A stretch of DNA of 64,000 nucleotides from Mesorhizobium sp. M7A.F.Ca.US.008.03.1.1 (GCF_003997495.1 NZ_RZRU01000002.1:124001-188000); one strand, 5' to 3'. Numbered from the stretch's first letter, positions 22,726-32,198 are shown. The notes: generated by a model from the sequence alone, not told the origin. Numbers and translations are program-made.

Positions 22726-23253
22726 TGGGGCCGAAGCCGCCTCCTTCTCCGCCTTTGCCTGACTGCCTTCATCACCGGCGGCAAGGCCAGGTCCGCGTTC
22801 GAACCGGTGCAGAAGGCCGGCAACGACCAGCACGATCAGCGTCCCGAACCCGGCCACCTGCCAAAGACCCAGGCCGCAGGCGACGCCGATCGCGCCCGCC
22901 AGCCACATGCCGGCGCCTGTCGTCAGCCCATGCACCTCGCCGCGCGAAAACATGATCGAGCCGGCTGCGAGGAAAGCGACGCCGGCGGTCACCGCCTCGA
23001 CCACCCGGATCGGATCGACCTTGACGGCTTCCTGCGCGAACATCGGTGCATGCACGATCTCGATCGTCAGGATGCCGAAGGTGGCGGCGGCGACGCAAAC
23101 GAGAATGTGCGTGCGAAGTCCGGCCGGGCGGTTGCGCCATTCGCGTTCGAAACCGATGACCGCGCCGTAGAGCGTCGCCAGCAACAGCCGCGCCGCGATG
23201 ACCGGAAACGAGGTGTAGGTCGAATGGCCGAATTCCTCGACGAGCTGTTCCAT
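22705..23253 (-). CDS. mgtC: MgtC/SapB family membrane protein
   Basis: Membrane protein of 182 residues with four to five hydrophobic segments. MgtC hallmarks are GAVIGFEREWRNRPAGLRTH and AGSIMFSRGEVHGLTTGAGM. The family helps growth at low magnesium and modulates ATP synthase in pathogens; in soil bacteria the role is less clear. The C-terminal soluble domain of Salmonella MgtC is absent. The start at 23253 (MEQLVEEFG) is preferred. It overlaps convergently with the dehalogenase-like gene. Confidence 0.85.
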   Translation of the reverse strand: MEQLVEEFGHSTYTSFPVIAARLLLATLYGAVIGFEREWRNRPAGLRTHILVCVAAATFGILTIEIVHAPMFAQEAVKVDPIRVVEAVTAGVAFLAAGSIMFSRGEVHGLTTGAGMWLAGAIGVACGLGLWQVAGFGTLIVLVVAGLLHRFERGPGLAAGDEGSQAKAEKEAASAPSRGGRR

Positions 23254-23384
23254 GATGTCCCCTCCGAAAGCTTGACGCCACAACGCGGCCGCCGGGTCAC
23301 GGTTCCTGAATGCACCGCCAGATGCGGCAAGGATGCGGCCGTTTTTGAAAACGTCGGGGTGTTGATGGAACGGCCCTCAAGGGC

Positions 23385-24440
23385 TCAGGACGTTTCGGTT
23401 TCAGGCAGGTCGGTGCCGAGCTGCGGAACGATGATCGAATCAAGGGGCGCCGTCAGCGACCAGCTGAGGTGGCCCGGGCTGCGATCCAGCACCGCCAGGC
23501 CGTTCAGCGATTGGGGCGCGACCCGTTGCAGGACGACGGTGCCGAAACCCTTGCGCGTGGTTTCGTCCCGCCGCTCCCCCTCACGCACCGGCATCGTCTC
23601 GTCCCAGAGCAGATGGATTTCCCGCTTGTCCGAAACGCCTTCGACGATCCGCCAGGTGATCTCCAGCCGCCCGGCTTCGCTGGCCAGCGCGCCATATTTG
23701 GAAGAGTTGGTGCCGAGCTCATGAAATGCCATGCCGAGATTCTGCACGGCATTCGGCTGCAAGGTCAAAAGCGGTCCCGATAGCGATACCCGCGCCTCGT
23801 GGCCGAACGGCTTGAGCTGCTCCTGGGCGAGGTCGAAGAGGCTGGCGCCGGCCCATTCCGAGTTCACAAGCAGATCGTGCGACCGCGACAGCGCCATGAT
23901 GCGGGAGCGGATCATTTCCTCGAACTCGCGCGGATCGGTCGAGCGTTTGCTGGTCTCCCTGATCATCGAAAGGATCACCGCGAACTGGTTCTTGACGCGA
24001 TGGTTCACCTCGCGGAGCAAAAGCCTGATCCGGCGCTCGCTCTCCTTGCTGGCAGTGATGTCTCGGGCGATCTTCGAGGCGCCGATGATATCGCCGGACG
24101 CATTCCTGATCGGCGAAATGGTCAGCGACACGGCGATGAGGCCGCCATCCTTGCGCCGGCGGATCGTCTCATAGCTGGCCAGCAGTTCGCCTTTGCGAAC
24201 CCGGCTGATGATGTCGGTCTCTTCGTCCTTGAGATGATCGGGGATGAGCATGAGCACGGACCGGCCGACGGCCTCTTCGGCGGTGTAGCCGAACATGCGT
24301 TGCGCGGCCGCGTTCCAACTGGTGATGATGCTGTTCAGATCCTTGCTGACGATGGCGTCGAAGGATGAATCGACAATCGCCGCCAGCCGCGCATCGGCGG
24401 TGATGGCGATCAAGGCATTAAGGCCCGCCAAATCTGTCAC
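23385..24440 (-). CDS. PAS domain sensor histidine kinase, HWE/HisKA_2 type
   Basis: Soluble sensor kinase of 351 residues. A PAS domain (about 15-135; IVDSSFDAIVSKDLNSIITS, FGYTAEEAVG, RRRKDGGLIAVSLTISPI) precedes the HWE-type core: phospho-acceptor His near 147 in LLREVNHRVKNQFAVILSMI, the N-box HELGTNSSKYGALA and WDETMPV. No membrane segment remains when the GTG at 24440 (behind GAGAAGGGG) is used as start; a longer frame upstream looks non-coding. No response regulator lies nearby. Such kinases in rhizobia often feed the general stress response. Confidence 0.87.
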   Translation of the reverse strand: MTDLAGLNALIAITADARLAAIVDSSFDAIVSKDLNSIITSWNAAAQRMFGYTAEEAVGRSVLMLIPDHLKDEETDIISRVRKGELLASYETIRRRKDGGLIAVSLTISPIRNASGDIIGASKIARDITASKESERRIRLLLREVNHRVKNQFAVILSMIRETSKRSTDPREFEEMIRSRIMALSRSHDLLVNSEWAGASLFDLAQEQLKPFGHEARVSLSGPLLTLQPNAVQNLGMAFHELGTNSSKYGALASEAGRLEITWRIVEGVSDKREIHLLWDETMPVREGERRDETTRKGFGTVVLQRVAPQSLNGLAVLDRSPGHLSWSLTAPLDSIIVPQLGTDLPETETS

Positions 24441-24618
24441 TGTCGACCCCTTCTCCCTCACATGCGTATTGCGCGCATGGCCCCCAATGCGCCGCGGTGC
24501 GTTTTGGTTGCAATCGCCTCCCGACATTCCTCCCAGTAACCGTCCGGGCAGTTCACCACCGGAACCTTGCGCGCTTGCGCGAGTTGCACCGGACACCCCA
24601 TGAACGAGGAGACACACG

Positions 24619-25101
24619 ATGAGCGACGGCAACAGCGATCTCGACCGGGTCTGGAAGCTGATGGACAGGATAGGTTTCTGCATGCTGGCCACCCGCGAAG
24701 GCGATGACATCCGCTCGCGACCGATGGCGGCGCATGCGGTACGCGACGAAAACGCCATCTACTTCCTCACCGATGTCGACAGTCACAAGGACGACGAGAT
24801 CGAAGCCGAGCCCAATGTCGGCCTCGCCTTCGCCGATTCAGGCGGCCAGAAATATGTTTCCGTCAGCGGTCTGGCGGCGGTTTCGAACGACCGCGCCAAG
24901 ATCAGGGAGTTGTGGTCGACCCCGGCCAAGGCCTGGTGGGACAGTGCCGATGACCCTTCGATCCGCGTCCTTAAAGTGACGCCGAAAGATGCCCAGTATT
25001 GGGACAGTCCCGGCACCGTGGTCAGCTACGTGAAGATGCTGGCGGCAGCGGTCAGCGACAGCCGCCCAGAAATCGGTGACACCGGCAAGGTCAGGATGTA
25101 G
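24619..25101 (+). CDS. Pyridoxamine-phosphate-oxidase-fold general stress protein
   Basis: Protein of 160 residues with the flavin-binding split-barrel of the general stress protein 26 type: GFCMLATREGDDIRSRPMAA, IYFLTDVDSHKDDEI and KYVSVSGLAAVSNDRAKI. Members bind FMN, FAD or F420-like cofactors; the enzyme activity here is unknown. A GAGGAGACACACG ribosome site precedes the ATG. It is divergent from the HWE kinase, and both could be part of stress signalling (inference). Confidence 0.83.
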   Translation: MSDGNSDLDRVWKLMDRIGFCMLATREGDDIRSRPMAAHAVRDENAIYFLTDVDSHKDDEIEAEPNVGLAFADSGGQKYVSVSGLAAVSNDRAKIRELWSTPAKAWWDSADDPSIRVLKVTPKDAQYWDSPGTVVSYVKMLAAAVSDSRPEIGDTGKVRM

Positions 25102-25191
25102 CCGGACGGCGTTGGAAAATCAGGACATCAAGCACACGTGCGAATGCCGGTGGCCGCAGGGAATATCGCCGGTGCGGCACAGCGGTGCCGC

Positions 25192-25389
25192 TCAGTCTGG
25201 CTTGGGAGCGTCAGGGGCATTCGGTGCTGTATCGGCGTCAGCATCTCTTTGCGGACAGTCCTCATAGCTGTGGTCGCGCCCGCCGCAGAAAGAACAGCAC
25301 ATGGCCTCGCGACCCCCGTTTCCGGGCCGCCATTGCGGGGTTTCGTAGGGCTTCCTGCCATCCATCCCCAGCAATGCACGACGGACCAT
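25192..25389 (-). CDS. Small CCHC zinc-knuckle-like protein
   Basis: Protein of about 65 residues whose core CSFCGGRDHSYEDCP fits a CCHC zinc knuckle (C-x2-C-x4-H-x4-C), a nucleic-acid-binding motif best known from retroviral Gag and rare in bacteria. Before it lies GMDGRKPYETPQWRPGN; after it an acidic Asp/Pro/Ala tail. The start may be ATG 25389 or ATG 25365; neither has a clear ribosome site. Moderate confidence because of the exact motif. Confidence 0.5.
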   Translation of the reverse strand: MVRRALLGMDGRKPYETPQWRPGNGGREAMCCSFCGGRDHSYEDCPQRDADADTAPNAPDAPKPD

Positions 25390-25482
25390 TTGGTTGCGCC
25401 GCCACAGATGGCCAGCCGGCGGTTGCGGAACCACCCGCCGGGATGCGAGTTTCGGCCAGTACATCCATTCGAGGAAATAGCC

Positions 25483-25776
25483 ATGCCGATGCGCCGAATT
25501 GCCTTGATGACGGCAGCGATCCTGCTGGCCGCGACCGGCCTCGCCGAAGCCAGGCCCGATACCCGCACGATGAGTTGCGACCAACTCCGGCAATTGATCC
25601 AAAGTCACCATGCCATGGTGCTGACCACCGGCCCCAACACCTATGACCGCTATGTCAGGCAGTTCGGCAACGAATGCGACTGGCCGGAGGTGCCGATGTC
25701 GGCCTATGTCCCGACCCGTGACGGCAGCTGCCCGGTCTACCGCTGCGAGGAACCTGTCACCAACTTTCCGAACTGA
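25483..25776 (+). CDS. Small secreted protein with conserved Cys
   Basis: Exported protein of 97 residues: signal peptide MPMRRIALMTAAILLAATGL with cleavage near AEA, then a compact domain with four Cys (MSCDQL, NECDWP, GSCPVYRCEE). The DQLRQLI and FGNECDWP segments recur in rhizobial small periplasmic proteins of unknown role. GAGGAAATAGCC precedes the ATG. Confidence 0.72.
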   Translation: MPMRRIALMTAAILLAATGLAEARPDTRTMSCDQLRQLIQSHHAMVLTTGPNTYDRYVRQFGNECDWPEVPMSAYVPTRDGSCPVYRCEEPVTNFPN

Positions 25777-25860
25777 TACAGCGCCTCCAATCGGCTTTGC
25801 CGCCGCAGTGCGTTGATCCCGGCGCGCGAACCGGCTAGGGGTGATGCGCAACTTGCCTTT

Positions 25861-25934
25861 TCCCGCTTCGTCTAATGGTAGGACAGCGCCCTTTGAAGGC
25901 GTGAATCGTGGTTCGAGCCCATGAGCGGGAACCA
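25861..25934 (+). tRNA. tRNA-Gln (anticodon UUG), divergent
   Basis: A full cloverleaf can be drawn: acceptor TCCCGCT/AGCGGGA (7 bp), D-arm with CTAATGGTAGGAC, anticodon stem GCGCC/GGCGT around CTTTGAA (anticodon TTG), T-arm CGTGG-TTCGAGC-CCATG, discriminator A and encoded CCA at 25932-25934. The weak U1-A72 pair is a known identity element of tRNA-Gln. The acceptor and anticodon stems differ from what I recall of the usual alphaproteobacterial tRNA-Gln (GGGG-type acceptor), so it may be an extra or acquired copy. Confidence 0.85.
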
Positions 25935-26071
25935 GCAAGCAACCAGGCGCTCGCCTGTTCGAAGCTGCGCGCAGAATGGCAAGCCGGGTTCATTGCATTA
26001 GCGCCCGCTTGTATTTCGCCCGAAGCAGGATCATCATCCAGGCAGTCAGCGGCTTGAAGGGGTGCAGCGCC

Positions 26072-26221
26072 ATGGAACTGAGTTGCTTTGACGGGGGCGC
26101 CCTTGCGTCGGCGATGTCCCTGAACGTCACGGCGGTTTTCACAATACTGGCCGCATTTGCCGCATTTCGGCTGGTTGCGATGTCAGGCGAAGGTGCTGTC
26201 GACCAACTCCAGACGGCGTAG
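26072..26221 (+). CDS. Small hypothetical membrane protein, 49 aa
   Basis: Frame MELSCFDGGALASAM followed by one hydrophobic helix (VTAVFTILAAFAAFRLVAM) and a short acidic end. GAAGGGGTG lies before the ATG. It is a possible tiny membrane protein in the small-gene region near the tRNA; no family recognised. Confidence 0.4.
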   Translation: MELSCFDGGALASAMSLNVTAVFTILAAFAAFRLVAMSGEGAVDQLQTA

Positions 26222-26254
26222 CCCGCAGAAACCTCCCGTTCAGGAGAACGGCAT

Positions 26255-26440
26255 ATGGCCGCGAGAAAGGTGATAGCCGTCAAGGACTGGTCTTGCGGCA
26301 TGAGCGACGAGCTTGGCCGCGTCGTCCTGACCATCAACCCGACCGAGGGCGAGCCAATCCTGGTTTTGATGACAATTTTCCAGGCGGCAAGGATGGCCGG
26401 GGAATTGCGGACCCCGAAACTCGTCTCCATACCTCGGTAA
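26255..26440 (+). CDS. Hypothetical protein, 61 aa
   Basis: Soluble protein of 61 residues (KVIAVKDWSCGMSDELGRVV, then LTINPTEGEPILVLM and a short helix). Alternating strands suggest a small beta-rich fold. GGAG lies eight bases before the ATG and a strong hairpin follows the stop by 30 bases. Not recognised. Confidence 0.6.
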   Translation: MAARKVIAVKDWSCGMSDELGRVVLTINPTEGEPILVLMTIFQAARMAGELRTPKLVSIPR

Positions 26441-26469
26441 CGCAGCGCGCCCTCGGCAAAGCGGATCAA

Positions 26470-26508
26470 GCTCGCCGGGGGCAGCCCCAACGCCCTCCCC
26501 CGGCGAGC
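26470..26508. terminator. Strong GC-rich inverted repeat (terminator candidate)
   Basis: GCTCGCCGGGGG (26470-26481) and CCCCCGGCGAGC (26497-26508) form a perfect 12-bp stem with a 15-base loop. No U-tract follows, so it may act as a weak terminator or mRNA-stabilising hairpin after the 26255 gene. Confidence 0.55.
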
Positions 26509-26642
26509 CCTGTTGCTCCGTTACGATGAACAATGGAGCAATTACTGCTCTACGAATCCGGGCGCCGTTAAGTTGCATCCGGCCTCCTGAAACCATTTCG
26601 CGGACCCTGCGTTGACCACCGGGCCGACACAGGAGACATCTC

Positions 26643-26849
26643 ATGACCGTCAATTGCCGTATATCGATCGACAACCGACCGGAGGCCACGGACGCCGTTT
26701 TCCAGGCGGTTCCCCGGATCGGCGAAAGCGTTGCGCTGTCGATCGACGGAACCACGCAGGATCTGCGGGTATCGCGCGTCGTGCACGTCACAAACGGCAG
26801 CCTGGAAGGTGCCGCGATCGTCGTCGAAGTGACGACCAACATCCTCTGA
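26643..26849 (+). CDS. Hypothetical protein, 68 aa
   Basis: Soluble protein of 68 residues with regular beta-strand alternation (SVALSIDGTTQDLRVSRVVH, LEGAAIVVEVTTNIL) and no Cys. AGGAGACATCTC precedes the ATG. It resembles small beta-barrel proteins of phages and rhizobia in pattern, without a recognised family. Confidence 0.6.
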   Translation: MTVNCRISIDNRPEATDAVFQAVPRIGESVALSIDGTTQDLRVSRVVHVTNGSLEGAAIVVEVTTNIL

Positions 26850-26938
26850 ACCGAGAGTTCTCGTCCCGCTACGTGAGCCGGCGCCGCGTCGCGGCAACTG
26901 CCGACCGGCCTGCGAGCGGCTCCGCGCAGCGAGCCGCT

Positions 26939-27181
26939 CTACTCCTCGCCACCGTCGGAAATGCCGTTGCCGCCGGCGGTTGGCAGGATGCCGAAGTCTT
27001 GCGACTTGGTCCCTTGCTCCGCCGTCAGGAAGCCATCCGAGGCAAGACCGCGCCGCAGCAATTCCCTGACGGCGGCCGAACGGCTCGGCATGCGCTTGTC
27101 GAAGCGCCAGTTTTCCAGCGCCGCCAGTTCGTCTGACGTCAGCATGATCTGCAACCGTTCCGGGCGTTCCAGTTCAGTCAT
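26939..27181 (-). CDS. Ribbon-helix-helix DNA-binding protein
   Basis: Protein of 80 residues. The N-terminal 45 residues fit a CopG/MetJ-type ribbon-helix-helix: strand RLQIMLTSD, helix ELAALENWRFDKR, turn MPSR and helix SAAVRELLRRGL. The rest is a polar, Gly-rich tail. Such proteins act as dimeric repressors, often as antitoxins; no toxin gene is adjacent on either side. A short palindrome at 27217-27231 upstream of the start could be its own operator. Confidence 0.75.
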   Translation of the reverse strand: MTELERPERLQIMLTSDELAALENWRFDKRMPSRSAAVRELLRRGLASDGFLTAEQGTKSQDFGILPTAGGNGISDGGEE

Positions 27182-27216
27182 CGGGCTCCCTCGCCTACGG
27201 CCACGAATACGTCGAA

Positions 27217-27231
27217 TGAGTATTCAACTCA
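27217..27231. promoter_or_regulatory. Candidate operator upstream of the ribbon-helix-helix gene
   Basis: TGAGT-ATTCA-ACTCA, 5-bp arms in an AT-rich promoter-like stretch 35 bases before the 27181 start. Short palindromes of this kind are typical of autoregulated ribbon-helix-helix repressors. Inferred only from position and symmetry. Confidence 0.35.
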
Positions 27232-27461
27232 CTTACCTCATAATTAGGAAACCGCTCCTAGCGCGTCAAGACCTCGCTATGGGTGAACCGCTTCTCACGC
27301 TGATGATGAGCTTGATGGGTATTCGGCGTAGGGCACACACTTGTATAACTATGCTAACTGTTTGATTTATTTAGATATTATTTAATTTGTGACTTGCCAA
27401 GGCGAAGCCTCTGCCGCATTGTGCAATCTGAACAGAAAACCGTTCCCTTTGGGAGGTTTCG

Positions 27462-27779
27462 ATGCGGTATGATTACTCGGCGCGACTGCGCGATGATGTC
27501 CGTTCAGCGGTCCAGATCGCCTTCAGGAAGAACGGCATCGTCAGCATCACGGCGGTGGCGGAGCATGTGAGGGTCAGGAATCTGTCCGAAAATGTCGCCC
27601 TCGAGGACGTCGAATACCTTGTCTTTCAGGCAGCCCAACTGATTGGCGCCGCAATTGAATTCGACGGGCTCAACAATTTCGACGGCGTAGCTGGTATGTT
27701 CGTGGACGGGCTCGGTGGCGCCGATGGCGAGCACGTGATCGCCCAACTCGACAGGCCTGGTCCGGCCACCCTGCAGTAG
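27462..27779 (+). CDS. Hypothetical protein, 105 aa
   Basis: Soluble acidic protein of 105 residues. Residues 1-65 (VRSAVQIAFRKNGIVSITAV, RNLSENVALEDVEYLVFQAA) look like a small helical bundle; the end is Gly/Asp-rich. GGGAGG lies before the ATG. The region upstream (27240-27450) is AT-rich. Not recognised. Confidence 0.6.
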   Translation: MRYDYSARLRDDVRSAVQIAFRKNGIVSITAVAEHVRVRNLSENVALEDVEYLVFQAAQLIGAAIEFDGLNNFDGVAGMFVDGLGGADGEHVIAQLDRPGPATLQ

Positions 27780-27884
27780 GCAGTTCCGGCTGAACGCGTA
27801 TCTGTCCCGCGCCGGTTAGGGGGCCTCCCCCAAAAGGCCGCCCTGCTGTTTCTGTACCTTGGTGAAGAGACCGGAGCTGTTCCG

Positions 27885-28754
27885 TCAGGCGGAGCCGGCG
27901 ATTTGTGAGGCGAAGTCGCGATAGGGACGCAGCGGGCGGCCCAGAAGCGCGGTCAGGCGCTCGACGTCGCCGGCCTCGGGCAGCATCCCATCGGTCAGGA
28001 ACCGCTCGCCCATCAAGCGCATGTCGTACGCCATCCAGGCAGGCAGGAACTGCTTGAGATTCTGCTCGAAACCTTCGGTGTTGTCGCCGCCGTAGCTGAT
28101 CGGGCGGGCGAGCACGTCGGACCAGATGGCCGCGATATCCGTCCCGGTCAGTGTCTGCGGACCGACGAGATTGATCCGCTCCAGCGCAAGCGGCTCCGCG
28201 GACCGTTCCCGGCGCAGCAGTTCGAGAGCGGCGATTTCGGCGATATCACGCACATCGATCATGGCGAGACCCTTGGCACCGATCGGCATTGTATAGGTGC
28301 CGTAGCCGGTGATGACGTCTTCGATCATCAGATCGTTCTGGATGAAGTAGGCGGGGCGCAAGATCGTAGCCTTGAAGTCCATCTGCTCGATCATTCGCTC
28401 GACGCCGAACTTGCCGGCGAAATGCGGCACGTTCACATAGACGTCGGAATGGATCACCGAGAGATAGACGATCCGCTCGATGCCCGCCGATCGGGCGACA
28501 TTCAGGGCGACCAAAGCCTGGGTGAATTCATCCGGCACCACTGCGTTCAAGAGGAACAGGGTGGAAACACCGGACATGGCTTTGCGCAGCGAATCGACAT
28601 CGAGGAAGTCGCCTTGCGCGACCGATACGCCCGCCGGGAAGCTTGCTTTCGACGGGTCGCGGACGAGAGCACGGACATCGGCGCCGCGCTTGACGAGGTG
28701 CTCGACGACCTGGCGGCCAACATTGCCTGTGGCGCCGGTAACGAGGATGGTCAT
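27885..28754 (-). CDS. NmrA-like NAD(P)-binding oxidoreductase
   Basis: Atypical short-chain dehydrogenase/NmrA-type protein of 289 residues. The Rossmann start ILVTGATGNVGRQVVEHLVK is followed by RALVRDPSKA and GDFLDVDSLRKAM. The active-site Tyr region of classical SDRs is absent, as usual in NmrA-like sensors and in QOR2-type quinone reductases. The divergent LysR gene 103 bases away makes it the likely regulated target. No further operon partner. Confidence 0.85.
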   Translation of the reverse strand: MTILVTGATGNVGRQVVEHLVKRGADVRALVRDPSKASFPAGVSVAQGDFLDVDSLRKAMSGVSTLFLLNAVVPDEFTQALVALNVARSAGIERIVYLSVIHSDVYVNVPHFAGKFGVERMIEQMDFKATILRPAYFIQNDLMIEDVITGYGTYTMPIGAKGLAMIDVRDIAEIAALELLRRERSAEPLALERINLVGPQTLTGTDIAAIWSDVLARPISYGGDNTEGFEQNLKQFLPAWMAYDMRLMGERFLTDGMLPEAGDVERLTALLGRPLRPYRDFASQIAGSA

Positions 28755-28857
28755 GGAATTTCTCCTGTTGGGTTGCTTGACAGGCCCAATATGTGTGGCT
28801 CACAAACATTCAAACAGGCCGAAATTATAGACGTACCGTCTCACTGGTGGAACACTC

Positions 28858-29748
28858 ATGGATCTTCTGGCCCTCACCGATTTCAACCTCGTTGCCCGCC
28901 ATGGCGGTTTCGGCAAAGCGGCAAGAGCCACCGGCAGGCCCAAGGCAACGCTGTCCCGGCGGGTTGGAGACTTGGAGAGCAGCCTTGACCTGCGCCTGTT
29001 TGAACGGGGTGCGCGCAACCTGAAGCTCACCGAGGAAGGGCGCGCACTCTTCGAGCGGACGGGGAGCTTGCTCGCCGAGCTGGACGAGACGGCTGCGGAG
29101 ATCGCCTCGGGCGGCCAGAGACCCAAGGGCAGACTGCGGATCAGCGCACCTATACATTTTTCTCAGACCGCGATGGGGAGGATCGCCGCGGGATTTACTC
29201 TCAAACATCCCGAAGTGAGGCTTGAGGTCACGACGGAGGACCGGTCTGTCGACATGATCGAGGAAGGTTACGACCTGGTGATCCGGGTCAATCCGAATCC
29301 CGACGAAAGCTTGATCGGACGGGCGTTTCTCCGCGACCGCCTGGTCGTTGTGGCGAGCCCGGACCTTCCTCGCCCGACCGGGGGGCGGACCGCTCCTGGC
29401 GTTGCGCGCGGCACAGGCGAGCGGCAAACATGGCGCGTGAAGAACCAAGATGGCCAGTCGACGATTGCGGTCGAGCCTGTCCTCGCTCTGTCGACGCTGA
29501 TCATGGTGCGGGATGCGGTGCGAGCCGGCGTCGGTGTTGGACGTCTCCCGATTTCCCTGGTGAGCCACGATCTGGCTGACGGCACGCTGGTGAATTGGGG
29601 CGACATCGATGGCCCGGAGATCGCTCTGTGGACGCTCTACCCCTCCCGGCGGCTGCTCAGCGCGCGCGTGTCGGCGTTCCTGGATTTTCTGAAACAGGCC
29701 TTCCCGAACGGGACGCCGGACGAACTGGCCGCCTATATCGGCAGGTGA
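28858..29748 (+). CDS. LysR family transcriptional regulator
   Basis: LysR-type regulator of 296 residues: N-terminal winged helix-turn-helix (FNLVARHGGFGKAARATGRP, ATLSRRVGDLESSLDLRLFE) and a substrate-binding effector domain (GRLRISAPIHFSQTAMGRIA onward). It is close in pattern to the group that controls divergent NAD(P)-binding reductases. It is divergent from the NmrA-like gene, so the shared 103-bp interval should hold its operator; an ATG behind GTGGAACACTC is the start. Confidence 0.9.
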   Translation: MDLLALTDFNLVARHGGFGKAARATGRPKATLSRRVGDLESSLDLRLFERGARNLKLTEEGRALFERTGSLLAELDETAAEIASGGQRPKGRLRISAPIHFSQTAMGRIAAGFTLKHPEVRLEVTTEDRSVDMIEEGYDLVIRVNPNPDESLIGRAFLRDRLVVVASPDLPRPTGGRTAPGVARGTGERQTWRVKNQDGQSTIAVEPVLALSTLIMVRDAVRAGVGVGRLPISLVSHDLADGTLVNWGDIDGPEIALWTLYPSRRLLSARVSAFLDFLKQAFPNGTPDELAAYIGR

Positions 29749-29801
29749 TGCCCGACCGCTTTTCGCCAGCAAGAACTTTATTTTTCGCGGAATGATTTCC
29801 G

Positions 29802-30032
29802 GTGGAACAAGTTGGGGCGACGAAAATTACCTTGTCGCCCTTACAAGTGGAGGACGTGGTGAAAGGCTTGCGCAGTCTCCTTGCCGAACTGTCAGCCAGC
29901 TGGCTCAAGCGCCGCAAGGCGCCCACCACCGTGAACACCGTCAAACCCCGCCCCGACCACCAGGCGATGCGGCAACGTTCCGCTCACAAACCCAAAAAAC
30001 CGCCCACCCGCGACGTCGCCTCGAACATGTGA
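29802..30032 (+). CDS. Possible hypothetical protein, 76 aa
   Basis: Frame with GTG start (VEQVGATKITLSPLQVEDVV, helix GLRSLLAELSASWLKRRK) and a very basic, Pro-rich tail (RSAHKPKKPPTRDVASNM). The first half is protein-like; the ribosome site is poor. Could be a real small basic protein or a chance frame. Confidence 0.3.
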   Translation: MEQVGATKITLSPLQVEDVVKGLRSLLAELSASWLKRRKAPTTVNTVKPRPDHQAMRQRSAHKPKKPPTRDVASNM

Positions 30033-30121
30033 GCCGCGGACAATGTGGGGCCGCCCAATGCCGCTGGGGGGGGTATCGGCAACTCTCACGCCGGATTGAT
30101 CGGCATCGACGAAACCTTTGA

Positions 30122-30149
30122 GGGCCGAAGGCGTTTATCGCTTCGGCCC
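30122..30149. repeat. Perfect 9-bp inverted repeat before a DUF982 gene
   Basis: GGGCCGAAG (30122-30130) and CTTCGGCCC (30141-30149) around a 10-base loop, 17 bases before the ATG at 30166. It may be a terminator for whatever lies upstream or a 5' hairpin that shields the ribosome site of the DUF982 gene. Confidence 0.45.
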
Positions 30150-30165
30150 AATCGAGGTGGTTCCA

Positions 30166-31483
<1,318 letters not shown>

Positions 31484-31490
31484 GCGGCGT

Positions 31491-32085
31491 CGGCCCTTCT
31501 CCCTTTTGGCGAAGTCGGCAATGCAGTGACCGCATTACGAAATGCGTTGACATCATAGCCCTTGTCGGCGAGCAGCATCGCACCCTCTGGCAAATCGGCG
31601 ATTAAGTCTGATGCAGAGGCGATGTCGCTCTTCTGGCCTGCCGTCAGCATCAGCTTGATCGGCCTGCCTTTGGCATCGACAAAGCATGGATTTTGGTTGT
31701 CAGCCCGCCACGGGAACGACCGAGACAATGATCTCGATCCCCCTTTTTGCCGTCGCACCCCTGCTGATAGACGCGAACAATGGAGGTGTCGATCATCTGC
31801 ACCTTGCCGTCATGGGCTTTGGTGATGGCGTCCATGAGACGGTCCCACACACCTGCTCTCCGCCATCTGACGAAGCGATTGTAGCAGGCGGTGCGTGGGC
31901 CGTATCGCTCTGGCAGATCGCGCCATGGCGCACCGGATCGCAGCACCCAGAAGATGCCGTTGAGCACCCGCCGATCATCGACGCGCGGCACTCCTCGTGG
32001 CTTGTTGGGCAACAGGGGCGCAATCACGCGCCATTCGAAATCGGTCAGGTCATATCGGCTCATTGCTGAGCCTGAATCAGATTCC
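31491..32085 (-). mobile_element. Remnant of a second IS5-family element
   Basis: Minus-strand IS5-type sequence of about 600 bp. The transposase start side is present, with a likely element end near GAGCCTGAATCAGATTC (about 32068-32085), but the 3' third of the transposase and the other end are missing. The remnant stops within a few bases of the aldo/keto reductase stop. No target duplication can be assigned. Confidence 0.7.
31510..32063 (-). pseudogene. Truncated, frameshifted IS5-family transposase
   Basis: Starts MSRYDLTDFEWRVIAPLLPN at 32063 and runs through the first Asp region (MIDTSIVRVYQQG) and LGRSRGGLTTKIHAL. A one-base loss near 31685 (GCTTTG-TCGATGCC) shifts the frame; the continuation VDAKGRPIKLMLTAGQ to LLADKGYDVNAFRNAV holds the second Asp. 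After that the family sequence stops at about 31515, so the catalytic Glu part is gone. Inactive. Confidence 0.85.
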
Positions 32086-32198
32086 GCCGCAACATGAAAG
32101 TCTCGGTCGACAACGACCCATTGCGGACCTACGCCCAAGAAGGGTATGTTGCGGCAGCACGCGTAGGCAATCCGCCTCACCATCGCGGCGCATGTTTC

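Noticed and set aside
22711-23724. Plus-strand frames opposite mgtC and the HWE kinase
   Set aside because: They lack ribosome sites and family patterns; the minus-strand genes show clear motifs.
28422-28988. Plus-strand frame of 188 residues across the NmrA/LysR divergent region
   Set aside because: It spans both divergent starts and is low in hydrophobic pattern, so it is a shadow.
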